From Bondarzewia mesenterica (Eukaryota; Basidiomycota; Agaricomycetes; Russulales; Bondarzewiaceae): a DNA stretch of 64,000 bases. How positions within the stretch are numbered: position 1 is the stretch's first letter; each line of letters starts with the position of its first letter. The DNA lies in the NCBI GenBank assembly GCA_004802705.1, contig SGPL01000083.1, positions 1 to 64,000 on the forward strand, in the 5' to 3' direction. The notes under the pieces are model-generated. The model was not told the origin of the DNA. It made no database searches and was given only the letters and a program-made list of their open reading frames with translations. The position numbers were made by a program, and so were the translations under genes. This document shows positions 57,127 through 64,000 of this stretch, in pieces.

Positions 57127-60100
57127 TTATGACGGTCCAACCCGATTCCGCTGCAACGTCACAGGTTTTCCTCCAGAGCCACTACCGTCTGCAGGCTTCA
57201 GCCGTTTCGCTAACGAATCTCCAGCAGAGCCCTCCCCATCTTCCCGTGCGCGCTTCGCAGCAGCTCCCATGATAGATACGCCTCCGGTTGTAGTGGCGGC
57301 ATGATGAGCTGCAGCTGCGTCGGCAGGAGGTGTAGATGCAGTGCCGCGGATATGAATCCCTCGACCTGTGCCTCTACCTCGACCATGTCCTGGGTGGGTT
57401 CCTGCTGTGAGAGGAGCAGCAGCAGCTAGACTCGGTTTGCGAGGAAGAGCTGAAGTCGCAGGATTTCGTAGAGCACCGCGACCGGCACCTTGGGGTGGAC
57501 CAGCTGCTGCGAGAGAAGTTGATGGTGTTGCCGTATGGGAGGTGGGAGGCGCTTGCGGTGGTGGGGCAGACGATGTGGACGCGACAGGAGCAGCCGATGA
57601 TGTATCAGTAATCAGACCGCTCTTTTTCCACTGCTCGATTTGTGCCTCCAATGCCTTGACGCGCGATTGCGACCTCACCAGCTGACTGTCCTTCATCTTC
57701 ATCTTCAGCTGCCCTTCCAGCCTTCCAGCCTCCATAGCTTTCGAGATCTCCTCCTCGCGTTTAGCATTTAGCACCTTTTCGCGTGCGGCAACTGCAGCTC
57801 GGATGGCCTGCTGCTGGTCTGTGGATGTCGACATTGTAGACAAAGATTCCTTCGCTTGGGACACCGCTGTGTCAACAGCAGCCTTCAACTCCTCGTTATG
57901 CTTCGCGACGAGGCGTTGTTCTAGAGCCTTAAGCTCTTCGGTATGCTTCCTGATGAGGTTCTCGGGAGGTACGGCCGAGGTGCTGTTTTGGAGCTCACTC
58001 CTCGTCTTGTCGACTGCAGCCTTGACAGCGGCCTCTTGATCCGCGATAGCTCGCTGACGAGCCATGTGTAACTCTTGTAGTCTCGATTGGTACTTTTGCT
58101 ATGGACCAGACACATGAGCACGCCTACAGAAAATCGAGTAGTTAACGTACATTAGCCATCTTGAGATTGCGCGCCTCCTCTTTGATCTTATCAGCCTCAT
58201 CTTTGGCAACCTGTGTCCATCTGATCAATCACAATACCGACACAGAATCAATCATATATACCTTCGCTTGCGCGGAGGCTTCATCACGAGTCTTGACAAG
58301 TTGGGCCTTCTCAACCTCCCAACTTTCATTGGGGAAGTTCGTTGTAGCCGCTGAAGCTGCCGAAGTCGCTTTCTCAGCCAGCAGACGATCTCGCTCCTCC
58401 GTAAGAGATGCCTAAATCAAAAAAATGAGTGAAGGTTGGTTTGATGCCTAGAGAGAGGCATACGATTTGAACAGTTTGGTCGGAGATAGGGGCAGGCGGT
58501 TCCGCCTTTCGTGCTTTCTCCTGCTGGAGAGCTTGTTCAAGGGTCACTTTCTCTCTGCGAATCTTCTCCAGCTCCTGCGCAATCTGCTGGGAGGACTCGC
58601 TGGCCGTCGAAGCCTTCAGTGCGTCGCGTTCAGCGATGATGGCTTTTAGCTGAGTCTGCACACCCTGCAGCTCTTTCGTCAATTGTGTCTTCTCCGAGAT
58701 CAACCGAGTTTTATCGCCGTTGACTTGACCCAACTTCTGCTTAAACGCCGTCTCGGTTCGCATCTTTAACTCTCTATGTTCTCTGATGTTCTTTTCCAAG
58801 TCCGCGACCTAAAACGCAAAGCCAGGCGCTTAGTTTACGACCACGCAACAAAGTTTAGTACTCACGTAGGCTTGTCTCTCCTGAATCTCTTGGTCACGAG
58901 CAGACAACAAGGCCTCGGAAGCAGCCATGTCTGACTTCAATCGCTCTATCTCGTCTTTGAGAGCTTGCACCTCAGCAGGATCAATCCTGTCATACTTGAT
59001 AAAATGAAGTGAGGCATGAATGCATGTACAGAAACCATGATCAACGTACCTTGCTGAGCAACTGAGAGCTGCGTTCCTGCCACTTCTTGTTTTCTTCTTC
59101 TAGTCGGGAAATGTGGATCTGATGCGCCTCGCTTTCAGCCTGCGCCACCCGAACTTGTTCCCGCAGCGGTTCAATCTCTGCAGACATAGCCTTGAGTTTG
59201 GCACCCAACTCCCGGGCACGCTTGGCTCGAGCCTCCGATTCAGCACGCAGCGTCGCATTGCTCTCGCGAAGGATGGTGAGCTGATTGATCTTCTCGAGAA
59301 GCTCGGCGTGTTGAGCGTCGGTCGCCGCGGAGGCGACAGCCCTTTCACGTTCCTGTGTATAGGGTGAATCCCCTACACTTAAGAAGATGATGAAGAAAAA
59401 TGTACCTCGGAAAGTGTAGTCCTGGTATCCTCAAGATCTTGAGTGAGGTGGCTACTTTGTGTCTTCAGGCGAGTATTCTCCTGCCTGCTAAGCTCGAGCT
59501 GCATGTCTACGATTTCCTTTTCTCTCCGAAGGTAAGCAATGACCCTGCGCAAGTCGGAAAGTTTCTCATCAAGATCACCGGAGGCCTCACTTTCGCCAGA
59601 TGGAACAGAGGATGCGTCGGCGGCCTGTCGAATACGCGCAGCTTGCGAACTGACGGAGTCCAGGTGCTGATGCAAAACCTTGTTCTGCTCAGTCAACTCT
59701 TTCGTCCTAGAGATCCCGGGAGAAACATTGAGCTCTCCGATCGTAAGAAGTAAAAATGAACCTACCTCGCCGTTAGATCGGCAATCTCTTTGTCAAGGGC
59801 CTGTCTCTGCTGGGTCCAACTCGCCTCCGACGAAGCCAATTTCGCTTGAGCAGTCTCAGCGCTGGCCAAATGGGTCCTGGACTCGGCTTGCACTTTGCCT
59901 AGCTGCTCCTTGAGATTCCCGAGGTCGCGAAGAGACTCGCCGTGCGCGATCACTTCGTTCTTGTACTTAGTCTCCGCAGCCTACGGTTCGAAGTCAGCGT
60001 GTTGCATGTAAAGATCAATCGCGATGAGTCAACGTACTTTGACACGTTCTTCCTGCTGGCGGATCTCGGCTTCGCGGGTCGTCCTGTCCTCCGCAACATG

Positions 60101-63100
60101 CTTCTCGGTCGTAGTGAGTTCGACAATCGTATCTTCGAGAGTCCGTTTGTCGTTAGCCCAAGCCTCTCGGTCGCTTTCAAACACGCGTTTCATCTCAGAG
60201 GCAGCATCGCGAGCTTCACTCAGCTCTTGTTGGACAACGCGAAGGCTCTCTTGGAGAGCATTGTACTCAGACTGTGAACGAAAATCAATGTCAATGTCTG
60301 TCCGCTGATACAAACTGCATACCTCTTGCTTGGCAAGCTGAGCTTCGGTGGAGGCCTTGTACTCGTCATGTGTTGTGCTCAAAGTCGACAACGCCAACTC
60401 GTTAGCCTGGCTGATCTCCTGGAATTGTTGAACATGGTTTCGAGCGTTAGCCAGATCTACCTCTGTCACCTTCAATGCAGCACTAGGCGGGAATATCAGC
60501 TCCGACGGTCCAATAGAGGAAGAAGCGAGTAGAAAGAAAGCACATGGCTTACCGAAGTTCAGCAACCTCAGCCTCAAGCTGTTGTTCTCGACTCATATCA
60601 TCTGAAACTGACTGCTGTGTGACACCGTTGACGGCGGAAACCCGGCGCTCATACACGGCAAGTTTTTCTTCATTGCCCTGGAGCTGCTTCGAAAGATCCG
60701 CGACACGTTCCTCAAGGTGCGTCTTGCTTGTCTCCGCACTGACCAGTGCTTCGCGAGTCTGCGACAACTCTTGAGCCTAAGGATGGATTATTAGATACGA
60801 AGTATGAAATGCGGAACACGCAAGATTATCTTACAGTCTTGTCAATGCGTGCCCGAAACTCCTTGGTGTCGACTTCCTTGTGAAGACTGAGGTGACGAAT
60901 GGTGTCGCGTTCTTGACTGAGTTGATTCCTGAGATCCTGACTGACAAAGTGAAAGCACCCCGTCAGGCGTTGGTGCAAGAGGTAAAGAATGATTGGATCC
61001 TACCTTTGGTTCTCCAGCGTCTGCATCTGGCTCTCAAGTCGACGTCTGTCATTCTCGCCGGAGCGCTCAAGGTCGTTGTGCATTTTCTGGACGTTGGCCA
61101 TAAGATCAGATAAGTATGAGCGCTCGACGGAGAGCGCCTTGTTCTCCTCCAGCAGGCGGCTCTGAACACTCTGTTATTATGAATGTTGAGCAACGATGTT
61201 TATATGCTAATCGGATACACTGACCTCCCAAATCTTCTTCTCCGCGCGAAGGTTGGCGCACTCGTTGATGAGCTGCTCAATCTTGGCATTGGCATCAATC
61301 AACTCCGCAGTAGCACGGCTACATTCAATGTCCGCGCGCGCATACCGATCACGAAGCTCTTGAAGACGCTTATTCATATCCTTCAGGTCGTCAGCCTGAA
61401 CCGCATATTGTTCGAGATCTATTTTGTGACGTTCTGGAAGGCGTCAATGAGCACAATGTTTATGTGCGTATGAATAGGCCACTTACCCCCCATGTATTCG
61501 ATTTTCGCGTTAGCCTTTGCAAGCGTTGCATTGAGTTGGCCATTTTCACGCTGAATCTGGACGAATTCCTCACGCAGCCGGCCACTGTCGACGCCCGTTT
61601 CTGTCCTGTACGCGTCAAACTGGCCCCGGATCTCAACCAGTTCTTTCGCCAAGTCGGAGTCCGCTGCAGGTTGTACAGACCCATTCTCCAAGTTGCCCTT
61701 GTTTTGCACTGCCGAACTAGGATGCCCGTTCGCTCGTTCTGCATGCGCCAGCATACTTCTCAGAGAGTCCCGATCCTTGATGTATGCCTGGATCATGATT
61801 TCACTGCTCTTCTTCTGGCTGTCGAGTTGCGCCTGCAACTCCTGGATTGCATCGTGGGCTTCACGCACCGCCTCAGACTGCTCCTTCTCCAGCGCTTCTC
61901 GATAATCGCTTTCCTCAGCCTCCATCTTGGCACCTAGTTCGCGCACGATCCTAAGAAGCTTCTGGTTCTGCTCCTGCAGGCCACCAATAGACCTGAACAA
62001 AACCAGATTGTTCGTGATGACATCTTCAATGTTTTCGGAGGGACGGGTGGATGGGTCCTGTTCCAGATCGTCGTCGGATGGGATCGACGGGTCTTGCTGG
62101 CGGCCCACTTCCTTCAGGAGCACTTGTAACTGGCGTCCAAGATCGTTCAGCTGCTTCTGGAGGAGAGCGTTCTCGCGTCCGCTGCGGGCAAGCTTCTGGG
62201 AGGCCTCTTGAGCATTGGATACCGCGGTGTCACGTTCTCCTAGTGCTTCCGCAAGCTGAGCAGAGAGCTGCGTTGCTTCTGACTGAAGGCGTTCGTATTC
62301 TTCGCGTTGCTGAGCGAGAATGGGGGCCTACAACGACATTATGAGAAAGAGAAATAGGCAAGGGATAATTGAACCTTACCCTCTCTTCGATCTGTGCAAG
62401 CACAGCAGATAACGTTCGGTCCATATGGTCGTATTCGGCCGTCTTTTGTGCATAGTCATCTTGCAGACGCACGTAGTCCGCATACACCTCAGTAAACGTC
62501 TTCCCACTTCGCTGAGAACGACTCGCCATTGCCACCGTCGGACTCAAACCCATCATGCCCTGCATGAAGAAATCTGGCGTGGCACCTCGGGCAGGCGTAG
62601 ACGGTGTCCCGCCTGTCGCCGGCACTAGAAATTCACCCCTGTTCACCTTCTCCAATACACGCTCCATCTCTTCAATTCTGTTCTCGGCCTCATCAGCACG
62701 CTGCTTCTCTTGCGCAATCTCCTCTTTCAACACCGCCTCTCTGCGCTCGGCACGGTCACCCACTCCCGCCCACTCCTCCTCGATGCCCTCGACGATCGAC
62801 TTCGCTTGCGCCTCTCGCTCCTCCATCATCTGCACGAGCCGCCGAAGCCCGGCCGCCTCGCTTGAGTAGGTGGCCTCTTGCTCTGCGAGTCGCCCCCGTC
62901 AGTTCCTGCACCCGAGCCAATTGCTGTGTGAGCTGTTGCGACTGTGCATTGTGTGCGGACTGCAACGCCTTGAGTGTTCCCTCAGTTGACGCATGCGTCT
63001 GCACCAAGGAATCATGGGCAGATTGCAGCTGTGACAGCTCAGAGTGCTTAGAATGCCGGTACTTGGCGAACTCCTCCGACTTGGTCGCAAGCTCTGATGT

Positions 63101-64000
63101 TGCGCGCTCGGCTTCGTCCTTGGCAAGTTGGAGTTGTTGCGTAAGGGTGTCGAGCTTGAACTTAAGGAAAGTTGAGTGGTGATATCTGAAAAGTAGTACT
63201 GAAACTTGCCTTGGTCGAGGTTTCAGTGGAGCGAAGCTCCCGAAGTTGGTTCTCCAGGGTCTGGTGGTCATGCCGGGCTTGCTTAAGATTGGCGCGAAGA
63301 GTTTGGATCTCCTCTGCGTTCAGTAGCATGATGAGCAGCGAAAGCGAAGTAGTAAGGGGGGAAGGTTTGCATACCATCTCTCTGACTACTATCCTCCTTT
63401 AATCGGCTAACAACACCAATAAGGTCGCGCTTCTCCCTTTCTGTATCCTCAACTCTCCGTTTCAAGGATTCAACCTCAGTGGATGAAGATGACTGATAAC
63501 TGGACAAATTAGCGACTTGACTTTGCAAAGAGCTCTGCGAGAGAGCTGGCAGAATAAAAGCCGTCAGCCACAGGATGAGACACGACAATAACACCGGCGC
63601 GTACTCAGCTGGTCGCGCTCCTGTTTGACTTGCTTCAACTCCTTCTGCAAGTTCTCCAATTCTGTTTCAACCTCCTTTGAAGACGCTTCTCGATCCTGCA
63701 GAACTTGATCGAGTTCAACGTCCTTCCTCTGCAGGTTCGCGCGCGCCTCCTCCAAGTCTCGTTGTGTGGCGTCGAGGTCAACGGACTGAGCAATGACAAG
63801 TCGATACAAAGCAACAATCGCGTCAGAACCAGGAGAAGCTAGGGGAACATCGGGGAGAAGACTAGTCAGCGCATCGAAGTCAACGTCCTCAGGGATTGTG
63901 ACTGAGAGNTTGGCTTTTGAAGCTTCAATCGACTGCTCGCTCGGTGCCGTTTCAACTTCGGTAGAGTCTGCCTCTGTAGGAGCTGCGGCAGCAGCAACCT
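57127..64000 (-). CDS. MLP1: Nucleoporin of the TPR/Mlp1 type, 5' end outside the window
   Basis: A very long coiled-coil protein of the nuclear basket, involved in mRNA export and chromatin tethering. More than 2,000 codons are in the window. The right edge reads AAPTEADSTEVETAPSEQ, then IPEDVDFDALTSLLPDVPLA and VIAQSVDLDATQRDLEEARA. Heptad-rich segments follow, interrupted by about 15 short introns: for example KELKQVKQERDQL, ENRIEEMERVLEKVNRGEF and YADYVRLQDDYAQKTAEYDH (the TPR/MLP1 conserved segment). It continues to EAQIEQWKKSGLI. The C-terminus is disordered, Ala/Pro/Ser-rich, with GRG motifs (HPGHGRGRGTGRG) and a basic AKRAREDGEGS...AKRLKPAD, like a bipartite NLS, and ends at 57127. 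The start codon is beyond 64000. Confidence 0.9.

Noticed and set aside
57368..57685. Plus-strand Ala/Gly-rich frame
   Set aside because: Antisense of the Ala/Pro/Ser-rich nucleoporin tail.
1..64000. tRNA or rRNA genes
   Set aside because: I looked for T-loop (GGTTCGA-type) motifs and paired acceptor stems and found none convincing; a tRNAscan run would settle it.

Overview
The window looks like a piece of the nuclear genome of a mushroom-forming fungus (Agaricomycetes, Basidiomycota). Genes are split by many short introns (mostly about 45-80 nt, GT..AG), intergenic gaps are short, and the gene families are fungal: a DASH subunit, KEX1, MGM101, Atg7, etherase-type glutathione transferases, and an A-T-R adenylate-forming reductase. 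Isolated Ns from about 37.1 kb to 49 kb, one near 63.9 kb, and a gap at 45.22-45.47 kb show that this is a draft assembly. All gene models are read by eye from homology-like blocks and splice signals. Outer boundaries are more reliable than internal exon edges.

Region 1 (0-27.5 kb) is dense and mostly housekeeping. In order it holds: a Ser/Pro-rich conserved basidiomycete protein (partial, -); a glycerophosphodiester phosphodiesterase (-) next to a 1-acylglycerol-3-phosphate acyltransferase (-), both phospholipid enzymes; an unidentified helical protein (+); a probable Utp8/NOL11-like rRNA-processing factor (+) with a telobox-like motif just upstream; the molybdenum-cofactor fusion enzyme (gephyrin/CnxE type, +); DASH subunit Spc19 (-); KEX1 carboxypeptidase (-); an ER membrane protein with a thioredoxin-like lumenal region (+); MGM101 (-); an amino-acid/GABA-type permease (+); a type-B carboxylesterase (-); and a polysaccharide deacetylase-like enzyme (-).

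Region 2 (27.5-52 kb) is looser and more accessory. It opens with a roughly 0.95-kb terminal-inverted-repeat element flanked by TA, carrying an acidic 137-codon ORF. It continues with three paralogous etherase-type glutathione transferases (one frameshifted, one interrupted by the assembly gap), a seven-helix membrane protein, an MFS transporter, an NRPS-like A-T-R reductase and a Gal80-like oxidoreductase. Atg7 and a BEM46-like hydrolase sit among them. Several of the accessory genes have a TATA box 55-85 nt before their start codon, which suggests inducible expression. A detoxification or secondary-metabolism neighbourhood is possible but not demonstrated.

Region 3 (52-64 kb) returns to cell-regulatory genes: a Ser/Thr kinase with an unusual HND catalytic loop and a very long disordered tail (+), facing a giant coiled-coil nucleoporin of the TPR/Mlp type (-) that runs off the right edge.
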